Assembly: GCA_012295225.1 (NCBI GenBank)
Contig: WMKK01000004.1
Coordinates: 809,725-873,724 of the forward strand
Source: Ostreococcus mediterraneus
Lineage: Eukaryota > Chlorophyta > Mamiellophyceae > Mamiellales > Bathycoccaceae
Length of the DNA stretch: 64,000 bases
Direction: 5' to 3'
The notes under the pieces are model-generated. The model was given only the letters and a program-made list of their open reading frames with translations. It had not been told where the DNA came from and did not search any database. Positions 39,726 through 48,336 of this stretch are shown piece after piece (position 1 is the first letter of the stretch; every line of letters begins with the position of its first letter). The position numbers and the translations under genes were made by a program.

Positions 39726-40940
39726 ATGACGAAGCTTGAGGGTTTGGATTATATGTGTAACCCTCTGGCGCTGTGCGACGCCATGGCGCGCGTGGAGGGG
39801 GATGGGCGAGAGGAGATGAGCGCGAGTCGACGGTGGCGCCGCGCGCAACGCGACGGAGATGATGACGACGACGGTGACGACAACGATGGTGGTTCTGATG
39901 TAAATGATAGTAGTAGTGGTGCATTACGTGATGATGCGGTGCGCACGCAGGTGGGGACGATGACGACGACGACGACGACGACGGCGTCGACGACGGCGGG
40001 TACGCCAACGCCAGAGCTACCGAATACGCCAAACGTGAAAGCGTTTGAGGACGACTACACTCGAGTGTCTCGAATTGGGTCTGGGCGGTATGGTACTGCG
40101 GTGTGGTTAGCTATTAGTACCAGTGATCCGTCGAAAAAAGTGGCGATGAAAACTGTATCGCTATCGACGTTGAGGGCTGACGCGGAAGTGGCGATGGTGT
40201 TGGAGAATGAAATCGAGTTGCACCGCGCGTGTGGGGCGTCTCAATTTATCGTCACACTGCAAAGCGTTTCGTGCGAGCCGAATTTCGTGAATCTCGTACA
40301 AGAGTTGGGTGAGGGAGGAGATTTATTCGCACATCTGATGTCCATGCCCGAGTCAAGGTGCGATGAACATCGCGCGGCGTTTTACGCGGCGTCTGTTTTA
40401 ATGGGCGTCAAGTTTTGCCACGACATGGGCGTCGTGTTTCGCGATGTTAAGCTGGAAAACTGTATTCTATTTGCCGATGGGTCGCTCAAGCTCACGGATT
40501 TTGGCTTGGCCAAACGCTTGAGAGGTTTGCCCGACGAGCGTTCGAGAAGCACGCGAGGAACATGCGCGTACATGGCGCCAGAACTCGTGCTCGGCTCGCA
40601 CTCGTATGGTGTCGATTTCTGGGCGCTTGGCGTCTTAACGCATGTTCTCCTCACTGGTACTTTTCCATTTACTGGCGCAAACGACAAAGACGTGTATGAA
40701 TCAGTGCTCGCTGGTTATGATGCGGCGAAATCAAAGATGACACATACGGTGTCGTCAACGTCGCGAGACTTTGTCGCCGCGCTCCTCGTCACGGACGAAA
40801 CCGCGCGAATGAATTTTCCTCGAGCGCGCGCGAGTGCCTTCTTTTCTACGATCGATTTCGAAGGGTTAGAACGCGGATCTTTTCGCGCAACGAGCATGAA
40901 TCCACTGATGAAGAACATCCCGAGTCGACGTGTCAATTGA
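39726..40940 (+). CDS. AGC-like protein kinase
   Basis: 404 residues from the ATG at 39726, chosen because longer starts overlap the divergent splicing-factor gene. A low-complexity N-terminus (Asp run, Thr run) precedes a kinase domain at about 110-380: GSGRYG (118-123), VAMK (Lys142), FRDVKLEN (238-245, with Phe in place of the usual His or Tyr of HRD/YRD), DFG (258-260), GTCAYMAPE (278-286), and DFWALGVLTHVLLTGTFPF. The FRD plus KLEN and the short activation loop place it near AGC or CAMK-like kinases. All catalytic residues are present, so it should be active. Pathway unknown. Confidence 0.85.
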   Translation: MTKLEGLDYMCNPLALCDAMARVEGDGREEMSASRRWRRAQRDGDDDDDGDDNDGGSDVNDSSSGALRDDAVRTQVGTMTTTTTTTASTTAGTPTPELPNTPNVKAFEDDYTRVSRIGSGRYGTAVWLAISTSDPSKKVAMKTVSLSTLRADAEVAMVLENEIELHRACGASQFIVTLQSVSCEPNFVNLVQELGEGGDLFAHLMSMPESRCDEHRAAFYAASVLMGVKFCHDMGVVFRDVKLENCILFADGSLKLTDFGLAKRLRGLPDERSRSTRGTCAYMAPELVLGSHSYGVDFWALGVLTHVLLTGTFPFTGANDKDVYESVLAGYDAAKSKMTHTVSSTSRDFVAALLVTDETARMNFPRARASAFFSTIDFEGLERGSFRATSMNPLMKNIPSRRVN

Positions 40941-41163
40941 CACGTCGGTTGAAATATTCCGGGCACTTGAAGTGGTGTACTCTATGCCCCATGTACTACA
41001 TACATACTGGTAGATTTTGTAACACGAATAATTATGCAACGCTTATGCACGAAGAGATAACGTACCTCTTTTAGGAGATAGTATTACATGACGAGCACGC
41101 CGAAAGCTCAAATTGACATTCACAAAATTTGACAGCAAGGGAGATGCATGCGCCTTACTCTGC

Positions 41164-42669
41164 TTACCTGACCACCTTGCCGGCATCGATTGAGATGATG
41201 TTCGCTGGCGCCGATGGAATCAAAGTGAACGCGCCGCCACCGCCGCATGGAAGACTACATTGATACAGTTTCCCTTGCCCGTCCAACAACCAAAGAGATG
41301 TCTCCCCGACGGCGACTTGGTTGATAATGTCCGTGCTTGAAAACGCCGCGGGAACGTTGATGGTGACCCAGCCACCGCTTGCGTTTTCGTTTCGAACGTA
41401 AATAGTTCGCCCGTTGTTGTGAATCGCGTAAAGCTGTGCGTCGCCAACTTCCATCTGCTTAATACTGCCAAGTACTCCGTACTCCCAGTGACTTCCAGGC
41501 CGACACGGGTTTGCGCAATACCAGACGTCACCGTTGAGGTTGGTGCCCCACAAATACGTTCGTCCGCTCGTGACTTGAACAAGTCGTGAAGTATCGTACA
41601 TGCCCGCTTGTACCCAATCGTCGTTGCCATTGCTCGAACGCATCCAAATGCGACCTCCGGCAGCATTTTCATTTTTTGTCACCCCGTAAACGACGCCGTA
41701 GCCGACATCCATGTCGATAGCTGGACCATCCGAGGGATAGTTCAAGTGCTTCGCGTCATTGTTGACGGTTCTCCAATTCGACGCGTCGTACGGATTTAAA
41801 TCAAGGTTATCCGTGATCATGAGCTTGCCCGTGTTCGTGTCCAACCCCCACGTGTTGGACTCGCCCGCGCTCACCATTGTGAAATGCCCTTTATATTTAC
41901 GCCACGCATCAGTCGCAGCCTTGGATTCTTCAATGCCGTACACGTTGTCGGCATCTCCAAGCGACGGTCCGACAGTCGCGATGAGCTTGACGGTTTGAGG
42001 ACACACGCCGAGGCAACCCGCCCACCTGGCTTTGTATTCGTACACGCCGTCGGCGCGCGGCGTCATGCCCGCCGGAAATTTACGATTGTGATACACTCCA
42101 CCACCAGCTTCGACCGCCGTCGAGCATGAGTCATCAATCAAATCACCAGTTTTAGGCAAGCGTCTGTTCCGACCCAGCTCAAAAATGGTGTCGCCGTTCG
42201 CGTTTGTCGCCGCGAAACCAAACTCTTCGTTCGCCGACACCGTCGCCGTGCCCTTGAAAATCGTCGAAAACCCACTGCGCGTGAGTTCCACGCCAGCACC
42301 CGCGCCCATGTCCCCACCAAACTCCCCCGGCGGTGTACCCTTGCGTTGCATCGTCACCTTGGTCACTTGCGTGTCAAAGAAACCTTTAATCGGCGCCTTC
42401 TCCATGACCCCCGGCGGAATGCACCCGACATCCACGGAAAACTCCACCGTGCGCCTCGCCGCCGCGGACGCCCCGAACGACCCGGTCGCCGCCCGCGCGC
42501 CCACGACCGCCACCGCGCACGCGCACGCGCCCCCGATCGCCGCCAACGCGCGTCGCGGCGTCACCGCCCACGTCGTCGTCGTCGTCGTCTTGGCCCCGAG
42601 CATGGGCGTGTGCTCATCCGTCTTTGCGCCCGCGCCGGTGGCGCTCGCGCGCGTCATATGCATCACCAT
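41164..42669 (-). CDS. Type II membrane protein with tectonin-like beta-propeller
   Basis: 501 residues from ATG 42669 (others at 42663 and 42657); the GTG-initiated extension with a long Asp run is dismissed. Seen: a membrane segment at about 40-62 (ALAAIGGACACAVAVVGA), then a lumenal beta-rich region with paired Cys (SVDVGCIPPG; WAGCLGVCP), then repeated tectonin-like blades in the C-terminal half (NTWGLDTNTGKLMIT, VYGVTKNENAAGGRIWMRS, TYLWGTNLNGDVWYCANPC, SLWLLDGQGKLYQCSLPC). Such propellers bind sugars or lipids in some proteins. The last codons are GGTGGTCAG|GTAAGC, which could be a donor site, so the true C-terminus might continue after an intron. Function unknown. Confidence 0.72.
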   Translation of the reverse strand: MVMHMTRASATGAGAKTDEHTPMLGAKTTTTTTWAVTPRRALAAIGGACACAVAVVGARAATGSFGASAAARRTVEFSVDVGCIPPGVMEKAPIKGFFDTQVTKVTMQRKGTPPGEFGGDMGAGAGVELTRSGFSTIFKGTATVSANEEFGFAATNANGDTIFELGRNRRLPKTGDLIDDSCSTAVEAGGGVYHNRKFPAGMTPRADGVYEYKARWAGCLGVCPQTVKLIATVGPSLGDADNVYGIEESKAATDAWRKYKGHFTMVSAGESNTWGLDTNTGKLMITDNLDLNPYDASNWRTVNNDAKHLNYPSDGPAIDMDVGYGVVYGVTKNENAAGGRIWMRSSNGNDDWVQAGMYDTSRLVQVTSGRTYLWGTNLNGDVWYCANPCRPGSHWEYGVLGSIKQMEVGDAQLYAIHNNGRTIYVRNENASGGWVTINVPAAFSSTDIINQVAVGETSLWLLDGQGKLYQCSLPCGGGGAFTLIPSAPANIISIDAGKVVR

Positions 42670-42679
42670 CGTCGTCCGA

Positions 42680-42714
<35 letters not shown>

Positions 42715-43215
42715 CCGTCGCGTCGTCGCGTCGCGTCGGCGCGTCCCGTCGGCGCGATCGCGTGCCGCGTGCCGCGTGCCGCGTAACACCCAAAGGGCAC
42801 ACCTCACCGTGTTAGCACGCGCGAGGTCAGGGAAGCAGACGCCACGACTGCATCACACGCGGTGGCGCGGTGTCTGGTGTGATACATCGGTGGCGTCCCC
42901 AACCCTAACGGACAGAGGTCGCGTCCATCGGTGGCGTCGTCCTCCTCCTCTGCGGTCGCCGTGCGGTCGCGGTCGCGGTCGCCGTGGAGGCGTGGCACAC
43001 CTCGACGCGGCGTGCTGGACGCGTGCCAGTGCGAGGCGGGCCACGGCGAGCACGAGGAGGGCGAGGAGGGCGCGTGGTGACTGGTGGATTCTCGACACCG
43101 TCACCGTCGTCGTCGAGGACGTCGTCGTCGAGGACGTCGTCGACGTCGAGGACGTCGAGGACGCGCGATAGCGACATCGTCGTCGTCTTCAGCACCGTAA
43201 GCATTAACATCAACC
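42670..43215. promoter_or_regulatory. Divergent intergenic region, tectonin-like gene / DExH helicase
   Basis: 546 bp between start codons. It holds a GTC trinucleotide run (42681-42713) and a GAGGACGTCGTC-type repeat (about 43090-43170). Its open frames are Arg/Asp simple sequence. No further gene or TATA box is seen. Confidence 0.45.
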
Positions 43216-46200
43216 ATGGGACGACGCGGTCGAGGCGGTGGTGGACGCGCCACGAACGATGACGGTGGTGGTGGACGCGGCGGTGGTGGACGCGGCGGTG
43301 GTGGACGCGGTGGTGGTCGTCACACGTTTGTGAGACCGGTTGGGGAGACGGCGAGGATTGATATTCACAACGCGTTGGAGCAATTTAGGAGCGACCCCGA
43401 GGCGAGCGAGTTGGTGTTTCCGCCAGACGTGGATAATCATTTCAGAGCGGTCGTGCACGCGGAGTGTAAGAAGCTCGGGTTGAAGTCGAAATCGCATGGG
43501 AAGGGTGATGAGCGACGCGTGCACGTGACGAAATCTACAGAGTTTAAACCGAGCGACGCGGAAGATTTGTTCGACTTGGGATTAGGCGCGCGCGCGACGT
43601 CAGCTTTGGAGACGTACTTTGGCCGATTTCAACAGACGCCAGAGGAAATTAGACTATCTGTTGCGGGGTCGTTGGATGCGGCGTGGGAAGAGCAAGCGAG
43701 TGCCGAAAAGACTAGTTCACATAAACGCGGACGCGGTGCTTCGAGTTTGGAAATGCGCGGACGAAGTTTGACGCCAGATGAAGCGGCGAGGCGCATCGAG
43801 ACACTGGCGTCGCGCGTCGCCACAGATGGCGCTCTCGCAGCGATTCAAACCAAGCGACAGGCGCTACCGGTGTGGGAGTTTAAAGATGCCATCATAGAAG
43901 CCGTGGCAAATAATCAAATCGTTCTCGTCGCCGGCTCGACGGGTTGTGGTAAAACGACGCAGGTGCCGCAATACGTCCTGGACGACGCGTGGGCGCGGGG
44001 TCAAGGCGCCGCCATCGTCTGTACGCAGCCGCGTCGTATCTCTGCCATGACTGTATCTGAACGCATCGCAAACGAGCGCGGCGAATCCATCGGGCAAAGC
44101 ACAGTTGGGTATCAAATTCGCCTCGAGTCCAAAGTGAGCCCAGAATGCTCGCTTTTATTTTGCACGTCAGGAGTCTTGTTGCGCAAGCTCACGAGCGACA
44201 CGAGCGACAAGATGTGTCAGTCTCTAACGCACATCATCATCGACGAGTTGCACGAGCGCGATTTGTTTGCTGACTTTTTGACGATTATTCTCAAGGGCGT
44301 GTTGCCAAAGCACCCGCATTTGAAGCTCGTTCTCATGTCCGCCACGGTGCGGGAAGACTTGTTTAGCGAATACTTTGGCTCCTGTCCGGTTATTTCGGTT
44401 CCTGGGTACACGCATCCTGTGACAGAGTTTCACTTGGAAGATATCTTGCCCATGGTTGGTTGGGGCGGGGGNGCGCGAGGAGGCGCGCACGTACAAGCGC
44501 ACGCAAAGGCGGCGCACGAGCAACCTTTAGTCAAGGCGCCAACATCGGGACCCATAGTCGAACAAATGCGCGAAGCCATCATGCGAGCGTTCTTGGAAGA
44601 TAGTGACGAGGCTTTCGATTGGCTCTTGTCTTGTGCGCGAGACGTCGACCCGGCTGGGTTGTCTTACGTCAACGTTTCGCACTCCACTGGCGCCACGGCG
44701 TTGATGGTGGCAGCTGGCAAGGGTCGTCAAATGGAAGTGTCGCAACTTCTCGGCCTCGGCGCGTCGTCGACGATGCGTAGCACCGATGGCAGAACCGCCG
44801 CAGATTGGGCGGAAAAGTTTGATCACGTCGAACTAGCTGACGCTATTAGAAGTATGGATGAAGAGAACGAGGACGTCGGGAACAACGAGCAGGCGGCGTT
44901 GTTGCTGAGCGATTACCAGCTCTCTGTCGATCCCGATGAAGTCGACGTCGATTTGATTCATAACTTGATTGTTTGGATCGTCAAAGAACGTGCAGTAGAC
45001 GAGGGATCTGATGGTGCCATTTTAGTGTTTCTACCAGGTTGGGATGAAATCTCAAAGCTTCGGGAGTCACTCACGGCGGATTACAACATCTGTCACGCCG
45101 CGACGGTGCTCCCGTTACACTCAATGGTCGCCCCAGCGGAGCAACGGAAGGTTTTCCAGCGCCCACCAAAGGGGTTACGCAAGATCGTTCTTTCAACGAA
45201 TATCGCGGAAACCGCGGTGACGATCGATGACGTGGTATTCGTCATTGATAGCGGACGATTAAAAGAGAAGAGCTACGACGCGTATTCTGCAGTGTCGACG
45301 CTTCAAGCGGCTTGGATTTCTCAAGCGAGCGCAAAGCAGCGAAGAGGACGCGCCGGCCGTGTGCGCCCAGGCGAATGTTATCGCGTGTATTCTACCTCGC
45401 GTTTCAAATCATTCAGCGAGTTTCAGCTACCAGAGATGCAAAGGTCGCCACTGGAAGAACTTTGTTTGCAAGTGCGCGTGCTCGCCGAAAGCGGCGCAAA
45501 CGTCGTGGACTTTGGCAAGGGAAGCACGGCGGGGTTCTTGGCTAGAGCTGTGGAGCCACCGGTACCACAGGCGATCGATAACGCCGTTCGCTTGTTACAA
45601 GATATCGGGGCGCTCACTGAAGAGGAGCGGCTGACGAGACTCGGGCGACATTTGGGAGAGCTCCCCTTGCACCCGCGCGTGGGAAAGATGATTCTCTACG
45701 CGGCGTTGTTTGGGGTGCTTGATCCAATATTGACCGTAGCGTGCGCGGCGGCGTATCGTCCGCCATTTATTATCTCTGCTGACGGTCGCAAAAGTGGAGA
45801 TGCTGCGCGCTACGCATTCTCCAACGAAGCTGGTGGAGGAAGCGACCATTTGGCGGTGACCAAGGCGTTCATGGCGTGGGAGCGCGCGATGCGGGACGGA
45901 CGTCAGACCGAGCGCAATTTTGTGATGCGGAACTCACTCTCGGGCTCGACGCTGCAAATGATAAAGGGCATGCGACAGCAGCTTGTTACCGCGCTTATTC
46001 AGCGCGGCATCATCACTGACTTGCAAAGCGCCAGTCGAAACGCGCACGCGGGCGCGCTCGTACGCGCCGTGCTCGCCGTCGGCATGTATCCTCTCGTTGG
46101 AAGATTTTTGCCCAACTGCAAGGCACCCACGCTAGCTACGCTTCGTGGTGAGCGTGTGCGCGTGCACACATTTTCCGTAAACGGTAAGCTTGACGTGCAA

Positions 46201-46800
46201 TCGGCGAACGAGCGAAATGAAGCTGGTGAAAAGAAGGCGACGCTCGCGTGTTTCGATGAACTCATTCGAGGCGCGCACGCCGTTCAGGTTCGTGAGTGTA
46301 CTCTTGTCGCCGCTTCGGCGATCGTTTTCGTGTGTTCCACATTGACGGTTCAACCTGACGTGCTGGACGTCGATCCCGAGACTAGCGAAGCCATCCCACT
46401 TCCCGGTCCACCGTCGGCGCTTCTCGTCGTCGACGACTGGTTACGATTCCGTGTACCGCTTCGCGCCGTCGCTCAAATTACATGCCTTCGTCTTCGTCTG
46501 CAACGCGCTTTCGCTGCGCGCGTAGAAAAGCCGACGCAAAATTTAGCAGCCGAGCTATCTGAGGCTGTGATGGCCATTTCCGAGCTCTTGGCTGATGCAG
46601 ATAGTTCATTTATTGAAAAGGCGTCGTTTGCGAACACGCATTACGGAAACCATTACGGCGGTAGGGGCCCAAGTGGTCGCGGTGGTGGCGGCGGCGGCGG
46701 GCGGTTCCAAGGTGGCTACTCCGGTGGCAGAGGACGCAGCAGTGGCGGTGGGCGCGGTGGCGGTGGTGGTGGCGCAATCCCTCGTCCGCGTCAGAACTAA
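43216..46800 (+). CDS. DExH-box RNA helicase with R3H domain and ankyrin insertion (YTHDC2/NIH-like)
   Basis: 1,194 residues, ATG at 43216 in a strong context (ACCATGG). Order: Gly/Arg-rich RGG-like start (1-35); R3H nucleic-acid domain about 45-105; helicase core with Walker A GSTGCGKTTQ (240-249), QPRR (271-274), DELH in DELHER (343-348) and SAT (375-377); an insertion at about 465-545 made of ankyrin repeats (GATALMVAAGKGRQMEV, DGRTAADWAEKFDHVEL) between the two RecA lobes; then QRRGRAGRVRPG, the HA2 and OB domains, and a Gly-rich RGG tail. R3H plus this ankyrin insert is the layout of animal YTHDC2 and plant NIH-type helicases; the YTH reader is absent. Ambiguous base 44472 leaves residue 419 undefined. 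Confidence 0.92.
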   Translation: MGRRGRGGGGRATNDDGGGGRGGGGRGGGGRGGGRHTFVRPVGETARIDIHNALEQFRSDPEASELVFPPDVDNHFRAVVHAECKKLGLKSKSHGKGDERRVHVTKSTEFKPSDAEDLFDLGLGARATSALETYFGRFQQTPEEIRLSVAGSLDAAWEEQASAEKTSSHKRGRGASSLEMRGRSLTPDEAARRIETLASRVATDGALAAIQTKRQALPVWEFKDAIIEAVANNQIVLVAGSTGCGKTTQVPQYVLDDAWARGQGAAIVCTQPRRISAMTVSERIANERGESIGQSTVGYQIRLESKVSPECSLLFCTSGVLLRKLTSDTSDKMCQSLTHIIIDELHERDLFADFLTIILKGVLPKHPHLKLVLMSATVREDLFSEYFGSCPVISVPGYTHPVTEFHLEDILPMVGWGGXARGGAHVQAHAKAAHEQPLVKAPTSGPIVEQMREAIMRAFLEDSDEAFDWLLSCARDVDPAGLSYVNVSHSTGATALMVAAGKGRQMEVSQLLGLGASSTMRSTDGRTAADWAEKFDHVELADAIRSMDEENEDVGNNEQAALLLSDYQLSVDPDEVDVDLIHNLIVWIVKERAVDEGSDGAILVFLPGWDEISKLRESLTADYNICHAATVLPLHSMVAPAEQRKVFQRPPKGLRKIVLSTNIAETAVTIDDVVFVIDSGRLKEKSYDAYSAVSTLQAAWISQASAKQRRGRAGRVRPGECYRVYSTSRFKSFSEFQLPEMQRSPLEELCLQVRVLAESGANVVDFGKGSTAGFLARAVEPPVPQAIDNAVRLLQDIGALTEEERLTRLGRHLGELPLHPRVGKMILYAALFGVLDPILTVACAAAYRPPFIISADGRKSGDAARYAFSNEAGGGSDHLAVTKAFMAWERAMRDGRQTERNFVMRNSLSGSTLQMIKGMRQQLVTALIQRGIITDLQSASRNAHAGALVRAVLAVGMYPLVGRFLPNCKAPTLATLRGERVRVHTFSVNGKLDVQSANERNEAGEKKATLACFDELIRGAHAVQVRECTLVAASAIVFVCSTLTVQPDVLDVDPETSEAIPLPGPPSALLVVDDWLRFRVPLRAVAQITCLRLRLQRAFAARVEKPTQNLAAELSEAVMAISELLADADSSFIEKASFANTHYGNHYGGRGPSGRGGGGGGGRFQGGYSGGRGRSSGGGRGGGGGGAIPRPRQN

Positions 46801-46886
46801 ACTAGTGAATTCGAATTCTTTTGTTTGTTGTTGTTCAATACATTTTCTAGCCTTCTAGGTGACCTATGCGTGACTAAATAAAACAA

Positions 46887-47969
46887 TTATGCGATAATAC
46901 GTGAGACACTCCATCCTTGCCGTTCTAAATACGTTTTTCGTGCCGTCTTCATGGAATCCGTCGGTAAGGGTTCAAAGTACACGGGGAGCACGCGCTGCGG
47001 CATGGCGTGGTACGGCGTAGGCGCGTCTGGTTCGCGTTCGGGCACAACTCGTCTTTGTGGCCCATCATAATTTTCGACAAAGCTCGCCCCGACTTTAGGC
47101 GTCCACCCACTCGCCTCCAAAGTAGCGCTGATCACGTCATCTTCCAAGGGAATTAAAAAATTATGATCAAACCGGCGCAAGCGCGCAAACTCCTTCAACG
47201 CCTTGCCCGACGAGAACCCGATGCCGCGTTCTCTTCTGTGATCTCTAAACTTGTCATTGCTACATATCCACGCGTCCGCTTCTTTTGCGCGCGTAAGAAT
47301 AGTCAAATCATCTGCTTTACGTAGCCCGCGACCGTCGACGCCATCCCTGGAAACGAGCGTCAACCGCCCCGCGTCGACTTCATCCATCAACCGTCTATTC
47401 ACCCACACGCCCTTGCCCAGGTACTCGACCAACTCCGCGTTCACCGTCGATAATCCACCACCATCGCACACGGAATTCACATACCCCACGACGTACTCTC
47501 GCGGAATAAACGCATGCGTGGTGAACCCACTCGCGCGCCACGGCTCGTAATCCAACGCCGCGAGCACCGCCGCCGACATTGGCACGCGCGTCTTTGACGT
47601 AAAGCGACTCTTCAACTTTTGCGCCAATCCCCACGCGAGATTCGCGCCATCGATGACGATAAAGTTCCCCGTCGTCCCACGCATGAGTGTCGGCGAGGTG
47701 TGCGCCGCATTCTCCTCACTCGTAGTCGTCGTCGCGTCGTCGTCCTCACCCGTCGCAGCCGTCGCGCGCGCGTCGAGCACGTCGTCCCATCGAAACACGC
47801 GCGCGCATGACACCGCCCACGGCTCACTCGCGCGCGCGCGCACGACACACCGCGGCGGCGGCGGCAACGACGACGACGACGACACCGACGCGCATCCTCC
47901 TCCACCGCACCGATGCCGACGCCACGGCGCCGCGCCCTTCGTCACCGCCGTCACCGACACCGTCGTCAT
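46887..47969 (-). CDS. NYN/PIN-like RNase (Regnase-type), probably plastid-targeted
   Basis: 360 residues from the ATG at 47969; the frame continues upstream as low-complexity sequence antisense to SAS10 and is trimmed. The N-terminus (TTVSVTAVTKGAAPWRRHRC, Ser/Pro run, then RCVVRARASE) looks like a chloroplast transit peptide. The nuclease domain starts at NFIVIDGANLAWG (first catalytic Asp) and continues with FTTHAFIPREYV, GLRKADDLTILTRAKEADAW (acidic pair) and ICSNDKFRDHRRERG, the arrangement of Zc3h12a/Regnase NYN domains. Then FLIPLEDDVISATLEASGWTP. It has no CCCH finger. Activity as a metal-dependent endoribonuclease is inferred from the family; targets and location are inference. Confidence 0.8.
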   Translation of the reverse strand: MTTVSVTAVTKGAAPWRRHRCGGGGCASVSSSSSLPPPPRCVVRARASEPWAVSCARVFRWDDVLDARATAATGEDDDATTTTSEENAAHTSPTLMRGTTGNFIVIDGANLAWGLAQKLKSRFTSKTRVPMSAAVLAALDYEPWRASGFTTHAFIPREYVVGYVNSVCDGGGLSTVNAELVEYLGKGVWVNRRLMDEVDAGRLTLVSRDGVDGRGLRKADDLTILTRAKEADAWICSNDKFRDHRRERGIGFSSGKALKEFARLRRFDHNFLIPLEDDVISATLEASGWTPKVGASFVENYDGPQRRVVPEREPDAPTPYHAMPQRVLPVYFEPLPTDSMKTARKTYLERQGWSVSRIIA

Positions 47970-48336
47970 GTCGCGCGCACTTTTTGCACCACGACGACGA
48001 CGGACGACACGCGACGACGTCAACTCGTAAACACGACGGGTCCGACGACGGGTCCGACGACTCTCGCGTCTCGACTCTCGCGCCGCGTCTGTCGTCGCAC
48101 ACTCGCGTGGCGTCGCGAGTGGTCGGAGTGACAGAACACGGCCCACGCGGACCATTCGGACATGTGGCGTGTCCAACCGACCACTTTTTGATGCGAAAAC
48201 GGCGGCGGCGGCGGATGCGTGGTCGCGTTGATTTGGACGACGACGACGACACGACAGACGACAGACGACGACGGAGGCGCATCTGTGATTTCGCAGCGCA
48301 CGTATCGACGCATTCGCGCACGACGATACGGTGACG
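47970..48336. promoter_or_regulatory. Divergent promoter, NYN RNase / SAS10
   Basis: 367 bp, rich in GACGAC simple sequence. No TATA box or palindrome stands out and no other gene is seen. Frames crossing it are shadows. Confidence 0.4.

Noticed and set aside
42185-43171. 328-residue plus-strand frame opposite the tectonin-like gene
   Set aside because: Antisense shadow running into Arg-rich simple sequence; the minus-strand protein has a membrane anchor and repeat blades.
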